From assembly GCF_027531905.1 (NCBI RefSeq), contig NZ_JAPZSU010000040.1, forward strand, positions 1-63,887: a stretch of 63,887 bases of DNA. Reading direction: 5' to 3'. The notes under the pieces were generated by a model. It saw only the letters and a program-made list of their open reading frames with translations. It did not search any database and was not told the origin of the DNA. The position numbers and the translations under genes were made by a program. Every line of letters starts with the position of its first letter. The first letter of the stretch is position 1. Origin of the DNA: Flavobacterium sp. Its GTDB lineage: Bacteria; Bacteroidota; Bacteroidia; Flavobacteriales; Flavobacteriaceae. Below, in pieces: positions 15,042 to 23,872 of the stretch.

Positions 15042-16508
15042 CTATTTCACAGCAGGAATACTTGCTAAAATTTCTAAGAAGAATTTCCAGAATTTTTGAG
15101 AAGAAGGAATACTTGCTCTTTCGTCTGGCGAGTGGGCTCCGTGAATCGTTGGTCCAAAAGAAATCATATCCATTTCTGGATAATTGGTTCCTAAAATTCC
15201 ACACTCTAATCCTGCGTGGCAAGCCACTACATTAGGTTTAGCATTGTTTTGTTTTTCATAAATACCAACCAACACATCCAAAATTTCAGATTTTGGATTA
15301 GGGGTCCATCCCGGATAAACACCAGAAAACTCCACTTCGCATCCCATCAATTCAAAGGCAGAACGCAAAGCATTCGCCAAATCCATTTTAGAAGACTCAA
15401 CAGAAGAACGTGTCAAACATTGTACAGTCAACTGTCCTTCGCCTACAATTACTTTGGCAATATTGTTAGACGTTTCTACCAGATTGTCAAAATCGGCACT
15501 CATACGATACACGCCGTTATGAGCCGTATACATCGAACGCACAAAATAAAACTGCGCTATAGAAGGCATTACTTTGGCAGGCACCTCAGTTAATTTTTCA
15601 AAAACAATTTCTAAATTTGGCTCAGTCGTTTTGAACTCGGTTTTAATCTCATTCACGATTTGTTGCATATCAAATACAAAGGCTTCGTCATAAACTGCGG
15701 CAATAATCACTTTGGCCACACTCTCTCTCGGAATCGCATTACGCAAACTTCCTCCAGCAATTGACGCAATTTGTAATCCGAAGTTATCAAAGCCGTCAAA
15801 CAACAAACGGTTCATTATTTTATTGGCATTCCCCAATCCTTTGTGAATATCCATACCCGAATGTCCGCCTTGCAACCCTTTTACGGTAATACTATAGCCA
15901 ACAGAACCTTCTGGCGTATCCTCTTCGTCGTATTCGGCTGTTGCGGTTACATCGATACCACCTGCGCATCCAATGTCGATTTCGTCATCTTCTTCGGTGT
16001 CTAAATTCAATAATATTTGACCTTGTAAAATACCGCCTTGCAGGTTCAAAGCTCCCGTCATTCCTGTTTCTTCATCAATAGTAAACAAGGCTTCAATAGC
16101 AGGATGTGGAATATCGGTACTTTCTAAAACAGCCATAATTGCAGCTACACCCAAACCATTGTCAGCTCCCAATGTCGTTCCTTTAGCACGAACCCAGTCG
16201 CCATCAACATACATATCGATTCCTTGAGTTTCGAAATCAAAAACGGTATCATTGTTTTTTTGGTGTACCATATCCAAATGACCTTGCAACACGATAGGTT
16301 TACGGTTTTCCATTCCTGGAGTAGCCGGTTTGCGAATGATTACGTTTCGGATATCGTCTTCAAAGGTTTCTAACCCCAAACGATTCCCAAAATCTTTCAT
16401 AAATTGAATCACTTGCTCTTCTTTTTTAGAAGGACGTGGTACGGCATTCAAATCAGCAAATTGATTCCAAAGTGCTTTAGGCTCTAAATTTCTTATTTCT
16501 TGACTCAT
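15042..16508 (-). CDS. pepD: aminoacyl-histidine dipeptidase (PepD, M20C)
   Basis: A 488-residue cytosolic zinc dipeptidase that cleaves Xaa-His dipeptides such as carnosine. Metal and catalytic residues are visible: QGHLDMV (His and catalytic Asp near 76-78), LGADNG (bridging Asp near 115), IDEETGM (catalytic Glu and ligand near 145), LDTEEDDE near 170, and IHGAHSPDE near 460 (C-terminal His ligand). Length matches E. coli PepD. Monocistronic by context, with the foldback element 15 nt beyond its stop. Confidence 0.95.
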   Translation of the reverse strand: MSQEIRNLEPKALWNQFADLNAVPRPSKKEEQVIQFMKDFGNRLGLETFEDDIRNVIIRKPATPGMENRKPIVLQGHLDMVHQKNNDTVFDFETQGIDMYVDGDWVRAKGTTLGADNGLGVAAIMAVLESTDIPHPAIEALFTIDEETGMTGALNLQGGILQGQILLNLDTEEDDEIDIGCAGGIDVTATAEYDEEDTPEGSVGYSITVKGLQGGHSGMDIHKGLGNANKIMNRLLFDGFDNFGLQIASIAGGSLRNAIPRESVAKVIIAAVYDEAFVFDMQQIVNEIKTEFKTTEPNLEIVFEKLTEVPAKVMPSIAQFYFVRSMYTAHNGVYRMSADFDNLVETSNNIAKVIVGEGQLTVQCLTRSSVESSKMDLANALRSAFELMGCEVEFSGVYPGWTPNPKSEILDVLVGIYEKQNNAKPNVVACHAGLECGILGTNYPEMDMISFGPTIHGAHSPDERASIPSSQKFWKFFLEILASIPAVK

Positions 16509-16623
16509 TGTTTTGTCTTATTTTTAAAAATAACAGTGTAGAATAATAATTCTTCAAAGTTACAAAGTTTACCAACTACTTATTTAGGTAATGCAATAGT
16601 ATTTATATTTACATTAAAAAAAA

Positions 16624-17706
16624 TTGAAAAGAAAATACCTTTTACCGCTATTCCTCCTATTTCAAATAGTACTACTTAAAATCATTCGATTTTTTCCAGA
16701 ATTCATCGAACGTTGGTACAGCAATGGCCTCTATGTCTTTATCTCGAATAGTTTACGAATCAGTTTAGGGAAAGTTCCTTTTTCGTTGGGCGATGTTTTG
16801 TATGCTTTTCTAATTATTTGGGCAATTCGTTGGTTTTGGTTGCTCAAAAAAAATAAAACAATCCAAAGTGTAGCACCAAGACAAAAATGGAAAGCCATAT
16901 CGGTTTCTATTTTAAGTTTTTTATCGGTGGTTTATTTTCTTTTTCATTTACTTTGGGGACTCAATTACTACAGAGAACCGCTGTATGAAAAAATGAAAAT
17001 TGAAAAAGAATATTCTGATGCCGATTTAGCATTTTTTACTCAAAAGCTAATTGCCAAAACCAATGCGATTCAGTTGAAACTAATGAAAGACAAAAATCGT
17101 AAAGTAATTGTCCCCTATTCTAAATCTCAATTATTTCAAATGAATACGAATGGATACCAAAACTTGGCTCGAGAACATTCGATGTTTCGATACAGCCATT
17201 TGAGTATCAAGAAATCTCTTTTTAGTATTCCGCTGACCTATATGGGATTTGGTGGTTATTTGAATCCGTTTACCAATGAGGCGCAAGTGAATGGTCTGGG
17301 CCCTTTGTACAGTTTTCCGATGACTGCGAATCACGAAATGGCACATCAAATAGGTTTTGCTAGTGAAAGCGAGTGCAATTTCATTGGTTTTTTGGCTTCG
17401 ATAAAAAATGAAGATGCTTACATTCAATATTCGGGATATAGTTTGGCCTTGAGATATTGCTTGGGCAATTGGCAAGGGCGTGATGAAAAAAAAGTAAAGC
17501 TATTATTAAAAAAGATTCATCCTGGAGTACTAGCCAACTTTAAGGAAAGTGAAGCCTTTTGGAAACAATACGATACTTTTATCGATAAAGGATTTCATAT
17601 TTTTTACGACAACTTCCTAAAAATGAACCAACAAAAAGACGGCATGGAAGGCTATAGTAAATATGTGGATTTGATGGTGAATTATTTTAAACAGCATTCG
17701 TTGTAA
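16624..17706 (+). CDS. DUF3810 membrane protein with HExxH motif
   Basis: A 360-residue protein with three hydrophobic segments in the first 120 residues (LLPLFLLFQIVLLKII, LGDVLYAFLIIWAI, ISVSILSFLSVVYFLFHLLWG) and a large extracytoplasmic domain. NHEMAHQIGF (about residue 238) is a zincin-type HExxH with a downstream SESECNF acidic residue, so DUF3810 is probably a membrane metallopeptidase, although substrates are unknown. The start is TTG at 16624: it gives the normal family N-terminus (KRKYLLPLF), lies 13 nt after a TATATTTA -7-like element (16604-16611), and no ATG lies nearby. Confidence 0.82.
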   Translation: MKRKYLLPLFLLFQIVLLKIIRFFPEFIERWYSNGLYVFISNSLRISLGKVPFSLGDVLYAFLIIWAIRWFWLLKKNKTIQSVAPRQKWKAISVSILSFLSVVYFLFHLLWGLNYYREPLYEKMKIEKEYSDADLAFFTQKLIAKTNAIQLKLMKDKNRKVIVPYSKSQLFQMNTNGYQNLAREHSMFRYSHLSIKKSLFSIPLTYMGFGGYLNPFTNEAQVNGLGPLYSFPMTANHEMAHQIGFASESECNFIGFLASIKNEDAYIQYSGYSLALRYCLGNWQGRDEKKVKLLLKKIHPGVLANFKESEAFWKQYDTFIDKGFHIFYDNFLKMNQQKDGMEGYSKYVDLMVNYFKQHSL

Positions 17707-17739
17707 GTCTTATTTCTTATCAAAACAAAAAGTTCTAGC

Positions 17740-17831
17740 CTAGCCCCGATGGGAGGGAATATCCTTTTTTAGACCTGACAGGTTTCAAAAACCTGTCAGG
17801 TCTAAAAAAAGATTGTAGCGGATAGCGGGAC
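17740..17831 (-). repeat. dispersed foldback element, copy 3 of 4 (minus orientation)
   Basis: Read on the minus strand it begins GTCCCGCTATCCGCTACAATC and ends ATCGGGGCTAG, matching the other copies. The central hairpin is a 15-bp perfect stem (17771-17785 with 17789-17803) extended by complementary T and A runs to about 21 bp. It can terminate transcription in both directions after the DUF3810 gene. Confidence 0.8.
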
Positions 17832-17920
17832 GACTCGTTTTTGTACTCCTAAAAGTTGTGCTCCTTTAAAAAAATATTTTTATTTGTAACAAAAATCAGT
17901 TTTGAACCACTAATGTCTAT

Positions 17921-18421
17921 ATGTCCGATAATTTAGAACAATCTTTTGTCTCGCAATTGCAAGCAAACCAGAATATCATCCACAAGATTTGTAGGTTGTA
18001 TACGTCTGGTGAGGATGCGCATAAGGATTTGTTTCAAGAAATTACCATTCAGTTATGGAAAGCTTTTCCAAAGTTTAGAGGCGACAGTAAGTTCTCTACT
18101 TGGGCATACAGAGTCGCTCTTAATACCGCCATTACGCTGTATCGAAAAGACAAACGCTCGGTGACTACTACTGAGTTTGAAGCCCGCCAACATTATACTC
18201 CAGAAGTTGAATATGACTATGAAGAGGAAGAACAATTAAAATTAATGTACCAAGCAGTTTACCAATTGAACGATATCGAAAAGGCTTTAATCTTTATGTA
18301 TCTTGAAGACAAAGATTATACTGAAATATCCGAAACATTGGGAATTAGCGAGGTCAACGCAAGAGTAAAAATGAATAGAATTAAAGGGAAATTAAAAAAA
18401 ATACTAAATCCATTAGCCTAA
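17921..18421 (+). CDS. ECF-type RNA polymerase sigma factor
   Basis: A 166-residue sigma-70 family member with regions 2 and 4 only. Region 2: DLFQEITIQLWKAFPKFRGDSKFSTWAYRVALNTAI (about 36-72). Region 4 helix-turn-helix: LNDIEKALIFMYLEDKDYTEISETLGISEVNARVKMNRIKGKLKKIL (about 117-163). It would direct polymerase to a small stress or envelope regulon. Its TAA overlaps the ATG of the next gene by one base (TAATG), which implies translational coupling with that membrane protein as a likely regulator. Confidence 0.92.
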   Translation: MSDNLEQSFVSQLQANQNIIHKICRLYTSGEDAHKDLFQEITIQLWKAFPKFRGDSKFSTWAYRVALNTAITLYRKDKRSVTTTEFEARQHYTPEVEYDYEEEEQLKLMYQAVYQLNDIEKALIFMYLEDKDYTEISETLGISEVNARVKMNRIKGKLKKILNPLA

Positions 18422-19053
18422 TGAAAGAACTGGATTTGTTGAAAAAAGACTGGCAAAAGAACGAGACTTCTTTTGAACAAGTGACCGAAAAAGATATTTA
18501 CAGGATGATTCATAAAAGATCTTCTTCTATCGTGAAGTGGATTTTGATATTGAGTGTTTTGGAATTGGTGTTTTGGTTTGTAATTGGCCTTGGAATAAAT
18601 ATTGATGATGATTTTAAAAGAATGAATCATGAAGAGTTTTCTTTGTATTTTAAAATTTATGACAATTTCAATTATCTAATATTATTGACTTTCATATACT
18701 TGTTTTATAAAAACTACAAAATCATCTCGACCACAGTATCTACAAAACAATTGATGCGAGATATTATTAAAACCAGAAAAACGGTTAACTATTATGTATA
18801 CTATAATCTAGGACAAATAGTTGTTTTGTTTTTTATTTTTACTTTTATCTCCTTTAAGTACAATCCAGATTCGGTAAAATTAGCCAATCAAATTGGAGAT
18901 AATTATGGTATGTTGGCTTTCACTTTTTTATTCTTATTGACGTTTATTCTTATCATTTTTGGATTGTTTTGGTTGTTTTATCGCATCGTATACGGTCGAT
19001 TATTGAAACGTTTATTGGACAATTACAAAGAATTAAAGAAAATAGATTTATAA
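18421..19053 (+). CDS. four-helix membrane protein, candidate anti-sigma factor
   Basis: A 210-residue protein: about 38 cytoplasmic residues (MKELDLLKKDWQKNETSFEQV...) and four predicted membrane helices (about 40-60, 80-97, 123-145 and 163-190), ending in a charged tail. It has no zinc-binding HxxxCxxC motif and I do not recognise the family. Its start overlaps the sigma-factor stop by one base, and partners coupled in this way to ECF sigma factors are usually anti-sigma factors, with the N-terminal segment as the sigma-binding part. This is inference from context. Confidence 0.75.
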   Translation: MKELDLLKKDWQKNETSFEQVTEKDIYRMIHKRSSSIVKWILILSVLELVFWFVIGLGINIDDDFKRMNHEEFSLYFKIYDNFNYLILLTFIYLFYKNYKIISTTVSTKQLMRDIIKTRKTVNYYVYYNLGQIVVLFFIFTFISFKYNPDSVKLANQIGDNYGMLAFTFLFLLTFILIIFGLFWLFYRIVYGRLLKRLLDNYKELKKIDL

Positions 19054-19086
19054 AAAAAAGCGGTCAAAATTTTGACCGCTTTTTTT
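19053..19086. terminator. bidirectional terminator between convergent genes
   Basis: A perfect 34-nt palindrome centred between 19069 and 19070 with a GCGGTC core, flanked by A7 and T7 runs. It can serve the sigma/membrane gene pair (plus) and the acyltransferase gene (minus). Confidence 0.85.
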
Positions 19087-19089
19087 ATA

Positions 19090-19899
19090 TTAATATTCCC
19101 ATTTTCGCATTTTATCGAGTTCTTTTTGAGCCTCCAATTCTTCGGCTGGAATAACTTTCAAAAAGGAAGGATGTTGCTCGATTGCATATTCTACTTTTTC
19201 TACAATCTCATCTATGGTTTCGTTGTCATAATCAATCTCTAAAGGTTCTTTAATGATAAACGACTGTAAGATTCCTTTCTTTTTTAATCGTAAGCCTTTT
19301 TTGTCAAAGGAACGTCTAAAGCCATCAATTACGATTGGAACCACAATAGGCTTGTGTTCTTTGATAATATGTGCGGTTCCTTTACGAACGGGTTTAAATG
19401 ATTTTGTTGTACCTTGAGGAAACGTTATCACCCATCCATCTGCCAAAGCTATCTTGATATTTTCGGTATCATTAGGATTTACTTCTCTTTTTTCGGTAAC
19501 ATCTTTTCCTTTGGAACGCCAAGTTCTTTCTACTGTTATCGCACCTACATAGGCTAAGATTCTTGGCAAAAGTCCAGCATGCATCGTTTCTTTGGCAGCA
19601 ACATAATAAATATTCATTTTAGGTTGCCACAAATAACAAACGTTTTTGATGGTATCATCTCTTCCGCTTAAACTTGCGTTAAACACATGAAACATAGCTA
19701 CAACATCAGCAAAATAGGTTTGATGATTGGAAATAAACAACACATTAGTATCTGGTAAATTTCGAATGATCTCTGAACCTTCAATTTGCAATTCGTTGAA
19801 ACCACGATACCTTCTGTGGGTAACTACACCAAAAATTCGGATTAACCATTTCTTTATAAAAAGGATATGACCAAAAGGATTTCTCTTAAATAATCCCAT
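19090..19899 (-). CDS. lysophospholipid acyltransferase (PlsC-like), atypical motif
   Basis: A 269-residue protein of the glycerolipid acyltransferase family, which adds acyl chains to lysophosphatidic acid or related lipids at the inner membrane. VLFISNHQTYFADVVAM (about 53-69) is the catalytic block, but the His-to-Asp spacing is five residues (H-QTYFA-D) instead of the canonical four. Motif III reads TFPQGTT in place of the usual FPEGTR, and the later block is KPIVVPIVIDGF. Both departures suggest a subfamily with a different acyl acceptor. Start ATG at 19899 follows a TATCTTTG element. Confidence 0.8.
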   Translation of the reverse strand: MGLFKRNPFGHILFIKKWLIRIFGVVTHRRYRGFNELQIEGSEIIRNLPDTNVLFISNHQTYFADVVAMFHVFNASLSGRDDTIKNVCYLWQPKMNIYYVAAKETMHAGLLPRILAYVGAITVERTWRSKGKDVTEKREVNPNDTENIKIALADGWVITFPQGTTKSFKPVRKGTAHIIKEHKPIVVPIVIDGFRRSFDKKGLRLKKKGILQSFIIKEPLEIDYDNETIDEIVEKVEYAIEQHPSFLKVIPAEELEAQKELDKMRKWEY

Positions 19900-19925
19900 A
19901 AAAATTCTTTTTTGAAATTGGAGTG

Positions 19926-19933
19926 CAAAGATA
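19926..19933 (-). promoter_or_regulatory. -7 element of the acyltransferase gene
   Basis: On the minus strand TATCTTTG, a perfect TAnnTTTG, ending 26 nt before the ATG at 19899. Confidence 0.55.
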
Positions 19934-20009
19934 CGACATATTTTCTTAACGTTTAGAAAACGCTAAACTTGCAATAATTTCACAATAAATCAATAAAAAA
20001 TGAGCTTAT

Positions 20010-20657
20010 TTATGATTTTTCAAGCACAAAACGCAAGACTTCTTTTAACTCGCTCAGCATCATCGCTGTAGCTCCCCAAACTATATGGTCATTGATTTTG
20101 AATGCTGGAATTGCAATATCGGTAGCATAAGAAGTCGTCAGTTTCGTCTCATGTAAAAGCGCATCACTTAAAAAATCAGACAATGGTAATTCGATTATAC
20201 TCGCCACCTCTTTCGGATCTAAAGTGAATTGTAAAGATGCTTTGGCAATTCCTAAATAAGGATGCACTAAAAAATTACTAGGCGGAATATACAAAGGAGA
20301 AAAAGGTCTGATTACTTTTATTTGCTCCCGCGAAATTCCAATTTCTTCTTCGGATTCTCTCAAAGCTGTAGTTTCGTATTCCACATCTTCATTTTCGAAC
20401 TTACCTCCAGGAAAAGCAATTTGAGCCGAATGAACGCCTTCATAGGAATTTCTTTCAATCAAAACCAAATGCGTTTGCTCTTGTTTTGGGTACAACAACA
20501 TCAAAACCGCTGCTTTTCGAGGATTTTTATCTGCATAACTAAACGCTTTCAAGGATTCGATTCGCTCTTTTGGCGCCATTTTTATATGTGAAGCAAAAGC
20601 AGGAAGCGGAGCCTCAAGTATTTGAGGGATATATTGCTGAAAATCTTGAAAATTCAT
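20010..20657 (-). CDS. Nudix hydrolase, CoA pyrophosphatase-like
   Basis: A 215-residue cytosolic Nudix enzyme. The Nudix box is GGKFENEDVEYETTALRESEEEIGI (about 85-109), with the REsEEE metal-binding helix. Upstream KAAVLMLLYPKQEQTHLVLIERN and downstream FSPLYIPPSNFLVHPYLGIA are characteristic of the CoAse/YeaB branch, which cleaves CoA and its thioesters to 4'-phosphopantetheine and 3',5'-ADP. Length fits that branch. It is divergent from the DUF4268 gene. Confidence 0.88.
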   Translation of the reverse strand: MNFQDFQQYIPQILEAPLPAFASHIKMAPKERIESLKAFSYADKNPRKAAVLMLLYPKQEQTHLVLIERNSYEGVHSAQIAFPGGKFENEDVEYETTALRESEEEIGISREQIKVIRPFSPLYIPPSNFLVHPYLGIAKASLQFTLDPKEVASIIELPLSDFLSDALLHETKLTTSYATDIAIPAFKINDHIVWGATAMMLSELKEVLRFVLEKS

Positions 20658-20698
20658 AGGTAAAACTTATTTTTGCAAGCATTCCAATAAATATACTA

Positions 20699-20706
20699 TA
20701 GTTTTG
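20699..20706 (+). promoter_or_regulatory. -7 element of the DUF4268 gene
   Basis: TAGTTTTG, a perfect TAnnTTTG, 37 nt before the ATG at 20744. An in-frame TTG at 20708 would leave almost no leader, so ATG 20744 is preferred. Confidence 0.5.
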
Positions 20707-20743
20707 TTTGGAATACAAACCAAACTTTCTAAATTCAATTCAA

Positions 20744-21184
20744 ATGTACAGTAAAGCAGAAAATCAGCGGTTAAAACACGATTTCTGGGTAGCCTTCGCC
20801 GAGAAATACCCCAGGAAATGGGTATTGTATGATACCAAAATTAAAGATTTCTCTTTTAAATTTTTCGCAGATAACAAAAAAGCCCAAGTACTCATTGATA
20901 TCGAGCATCGAAATAATGACTTACGTTCTCAATATTTCGAAAAACTCGAAGCTTTGAAAGGTATTTTGGAAGATGAATTCATCAAAGATTTGGTTTTTGA
21001 AAAAGACTACACTTTAGAAAATGGCAAAACCATTAGCCGAATTTGGGTTGAAAAAAATGGGTACAGTATGAGTAATCGCAATCACTGGGACTACATTTTT
21101 GACTTTTTCTTCGAAAAGATGAATGCTTTAGAACTTTTCTATATCGAATATGATGAGTTTATAAAGAATATCGAAAAAGAATAA
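20744..21184 (+). CDS. DUF4268 domain protein
   Basis: A 146-residue soluble protein: MYSKAENQRLKHDFWVAFAE, then FKFFADNKKAQVLIDIEH and a C-terminal DYIFDFFFEKMNALELFYIEY. This matches DUF4268, a fold found alone or at the C-terminus of restriction-like endonuclease proteins. Its function when alone is unknown. It has no signal peptide or membrane segment. The 253-nt gap downstream holds only a weak 37-codon frame that I do not accept as a gene. Confidence 0.75.
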   Translation: MYSKAENQRLKHDFWVAFAEKYPRKWVLYDTKIKDFSFKFFADNKKAQVLIDIEHRNNDLRSQYFEKLEALKGILEDEFIKDLVFEKDYTLENGKTISRIWVEKNGYSMSNRNHWDYIFDFFFEKMNALELFYIEYDEFIKNIEKE

Positions 21185-21425
21185 CCGCTTTAATTTATCG
21201 GTTTAAGCGCTTTAAAAAAAACTCCATCATTTAATGTAAAACATCCTACTTGTTTTCAAGATTAAAAATGCTTACCCTCGCCATAGAAAAAGAGCAATTA
21301 ACAAACCTGTTATCTTCAATTTCATCGGACTTATGTAGTCATATTTTTAGGCTCTTTTGCTTTAAACAGAATAAACATTAACAATCATTTAAGCCTGCTC
21401 ATTACCTAAGCTCGCAAGAGAATTG

Positions 21426-21433
21426 TAATTTTG
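21426..21433 (+). promoter_or_regulatory. -7 element placed for a leaderless transcript
   Basis: TAATTTTG (perfect) followed by CACC and the ATG at 21438. If transcription begins five nt after the G, the A of the ATG is the first base of the mRNA. Confidence 0.5.
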
Positions 21434-21437
21434 CACC

Positions 21438-21779
21438 ATGAAATTTTTAGGTAGAATAGTTCTTTTTTCAGTGTTTTTGTTTTGTCTTGCAAAAGGCGAA
21501 AACAAAAGCCAAAGTGTTGCTATAACAGCAACACAAGAAGAATCTAATTTACATCAACAACTTTCCAACGCCTCTTTTTTTATTCAGCCTACAACGGTTG
21601 ATTTTACGGTAGTAAGCCAGCGCTTTTATACTCCAAGTTTTGCTTTATGCTCGGTTGTTTATTTTACGCTAAGCCTTGCTACGACTGAAGCAGTAGCTGC
21701 TAAAGCTTTTTCTTTTAAAAGTATAAATAGAGTACCTAGCGTATCTTTTTTACTTTTTCCTGTCCATTATTTTTGGTGA
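21438..21779 (+). CDS. small exported or membrane protein of unknown function
   Basis: A 113-residue protein with an N-terminal signal (MKFLGRIVLFSVFLFCLAKGENK) and a second hydrophobic stretch (SFALCSVVYFTLSLATTEAVAAKAF, about 66-90), ending FLLFPVHYFW. No family is recognised. Support comes from the signal peptide, the perfect -7 element immediately upstream, and length. The unusually short leader suggests leaderless translation. The following 104 nt hold no obvious site. Confidence 0.55.
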   Translation: MKFLGRIVLFSVFLFCLAKGENKSQSVAITATQEESNLHQQLSNASFFIQPTTVDFTVVSQRFYTPSFALCSVVYFTLSLATTEAVAAKAFSFKSINRVPSVSFLLFPVHYFW

Positions 21780-21883
21780 TTGAATAAACTAATTGCCTTC
21801 GGATACGCTTTGTATCTTACGTTCTGATTTTCAAAAAATGAATCTCAGTGCTTCACTATTCATTCACTTAAAACAAAAAAAAC

Positions 21884-22357
21884 ATGGATACCGCAGTAAC
21901 AATCATCGGTTTAATACTAACCATTTTAATAGCAATCCCTTTGTACTTCGTGTTTAGAGGAAACCGCATCAAACAAAAAGAAATTAAAGCTATACAAGCC
22001 CTTCACAATCCCGAAAACAAATTCGATTTTGAAGTAACAGATCAACAAAACAAAAAGGTTTTTTCGATAGATAAAAAGCATAAAGCTTTTCTTTTTATTG
22101 ATTTTAACTCAAAAGACACTTTCTATAAATTCTTCGATTTAAACCAAATCGTAGGTTGTCATATGCTTTACACAACAGATCAAGATTCAAATACAACTGT
22201 GAAAATTGAATTTGAATTGCTGTATAAACATCTCAATCAAAAAGAAGTTTTTACCGTTTATGATGCGAAATTTGACCCTATGAATCAAGTCTGTCTTTTT
22301 GAAGATGAAAAATTAGCCAAAAACTGGAGACAGAAGATTAGTTCTTTGTTGGATTAA
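21884..22357 (+). CDS. single-pass membrane protein of unknown function
   Basis: A 157-residue protein: one N-terminal helix (DTAVTIIGLILTILIAIPLYFVF), a short Lys/Arg-rich juxtamembrane stretch, then a soluble mixed alpha/beta domain (FLFIDFNSKDTFYKFFDLNQIVGCHMLYTT). The positive residues after the helix place the domain in the cytoplasm. The domain's alternating beta-strands recall small membrane-anchored PH-like modules, but I cannot assign it. It ends in a good terminator (22384-22422). Confidence 0.7.
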   Translation: MDTAVTIIGLILTILIAIPLYFVFRGNRIKQKEIKAIQALHNPENKFDFEVTDQQNKKVFSIDKKHKAFLFIDFNSKDTFYKFFDLNQIVGCHMLYTTDQDSNTTVKIEFELLYKHLNQKEVFTVYDAKFDPMNQVCLFEDEKLAKNWRQKISSLLD

Positions 22358-22383
22358 ATAACATAATGCATACATAATTAACA

Positions 22384-22422
22384 ACTGAGGAAAGATATAT
22401 TTTACTCTTTTCTCAGTTTTTT
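22384..22422 (+). terminator. Rho-independent terminator before hemN
   Basis: A 12-bp stem with one G-T pair (22384-22395 with 22406-22417), a 10-nt loop and T6. Confidence 0.75.
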
Positions 22423-22430
22423 ATATTTTT

Positions 22431-22475
22431 TATGATAAATATCATTTCCTTAAGAAGCAATTACAAATATTTTTG
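22431..22475 (+). promoter_or_regulatory. hemN promoter with Fnr-like class II site
   Basis: Palindrome TATGAT-AAAT-ATCATT (22431-22446, centre 22438.5) precedes the -7 element TATTTTTG (22468-22475). The centre lies 36.5 nt before the final G, so about -41.5 from the expected start near 22480, the standard place for a Crp/Fnr activator. TTTC at 22445-22448 occupies the -33 position. The same distance recurs at ccoS, ccoI and the PAS gene. Confidence 0.75.
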
Positions 22476-22496
22476 TAGTCTAAATTTAAGTTAATT

Positions 22497-23861
22497 ATGA
22501 AAAAAAATCTAATTCAAAAATACAACGTGCCTGGTCCTAGATATACTAGTTACCCAACCGTACCGTATTGGAATGAGTTGCTTTTTTCTAAAGACTTATG
22601 GGTAGAAACGCTAAAGCGCTCATTCAATGAAAGCAATTCAACTGAGGGTATTAGTTTATACATTCATTTGCCTTTTTGCGAAAGTCTTTGCACCTTTTGC
22701 GGATGCAACAAAAGAATCACAAAGAATCATAATGTTGAGCATCCTTACATCGAAGCTTTATTAACCGAGTGGAACTTGTATTGTGAGCTACTTGAAGAAA
22801 AACCAATCATTAAAGAGATTCATTTAGGAGGAGGAACGCCCACTTTCTTTTCTTCGGAACATTTAGAAAAATTAATCCACGGAATTCTAAGCAAGGCCAA
22901 AAAAGCGCCTAACTATGAATTTAGCTTTGAGGGACATCCAAACAACACTACTAAATCGCAACTTCAATCGCTTTATGGTTTAGGTTTTCGTAGAGTTAGT
23001 TTTGGCGTTCAAGATTATTCAGAAACAGTTCAAAACGCAATACATAGAATACAGCCTTTTCATAATGTAGCCAAAGTAACTTTTTGGGCCAAAGAAATTG
23101 GCTACACCTCCATAGGCCACGATATAATTTTTGGTCTACCGTTTCAAAAACTCGAAGATGTTGTTGACACCATCGAAAAAACAAAATCCTTACATCCCGA
23201 TCGATTGGCATTTTATAGTTATGCCCACGTTCCTTGGATCAAAGGAAATGGTCAAAGAGGCTTTAAAGATTCTGATATTCCGAAGGATGAAGAAAAACGT
23301 CAACTCTATGAAGTTGGTAAAAAATTATTAAGTAAAAATGGTTACCACGAAATTGGAATGGATCATTTTGCTCTAGAAGAAGACAGTCTTTTTGAGTCAT
23401 TCAAAAACAAAACACTACATCGTAATTTTATGGGCTACAGCTCCTCTAAAACGCAACTAATGGTTGGTTTAGGCGTATCTTCAATAAGTGACAGTTGGTA
23501 TAGTTTTGCTCAAAATGTAAAAACCATCGAAGAATACTACGAATGCATACAAAAAGGGGAATTACCAGTGTACCGTGGCCATATTCTAACCTCAGAAGAT
23601 TTAATTATTAGACAACATATTCTTAATTTAATGTGCCAATTTCAAACTTCTTGGAAAAATGAAGACACTTATTTTGAAGAGCTCCCTGAAGTTATTGCAC
23701 AGTTAGAGGAAATGCAAAAAGATGGATTAATCACCATCAAGAATCAAAAAATTACCGTTTTGGAAGCTGGAAAACCTTTTGTTCGTAACATTTGTATGGC
23801 CTTTGACTTACTACTAAAAAGAAAAGCACCTGAAACGGCGCTTTTTTCTATGACTGTATAA
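22497..23861 (+). CDS. hemN: oxygen-independent coproporphyrinogen III oxidase
   Basis: A 454-residue radical SAM enzyme that decarboxylates coproporphyrinogen III to protoporphyrinogen IX without oxygen. It starts YNVPGPRYTSYPTVPYW, typical of true HemN, and carries the iron-sulfur motif FCESLCTFCGC (CxxxCxxC, with the extra Cys of HemN) near residue 62. LGGGTPTFF and FGVQDYSETVQNAIHRIQPF follow in order. The length supports HemN rather than the heme chaperone HemW. It is convergent with the cco operon, 11 nt away, and shares its Fnr-like promoter design, so it probably supplies heme under low oxygen. Confidence 0.95.
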   Translation: MKKNLIQKYNVPGPRYTSYPTVPYWNELLFSKDLWVETLKRSFNESNSTEGISLYIHLPFCESLCTFCGCNKRITKNHNVEHPYIEALLTEWNLYCELLEEKPIIKEIHLGGGTPTFFSSEHLEKLIHGILSKAKKAPNYEFSFEGHPNNTTKSQLQSLYGLGFRRVSFGVQDYSETVQNAIHRIQPFHNVAKVTFWAKEIGYTSIGHDIIFGLPFQKLEDVVDTIEKTKSLHPDRLAFYSYAHVPWIKGNGQRGFKDSDIPKDEEKRQLYEVGKKLLSKNGYHEIGMDHFALEEDSLFESFKNKTLHRNFMGYSSSKTQLMVGLGVSSISDSWYSFAQNVKTIEEYYECIQKGELPVYRGHILTSEDLIIRQHILNLMCQFQTSWKNEDTYFEELPEVIAQLEEMQKDGLITIKNQKITVLEAGKPFVRNICMAFDLLLKRKAPETALFSMTV

Positions 23862-23872
23862 GAGTATTTTTT

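Noticed and set aside
21268..21381. 37-codon frame between the DUF4268 gene and the small exported protein
   Set aside because: Low-complexity product without signal, domain or promoter; stops and composition are as expected of an A/T-rich spacer.
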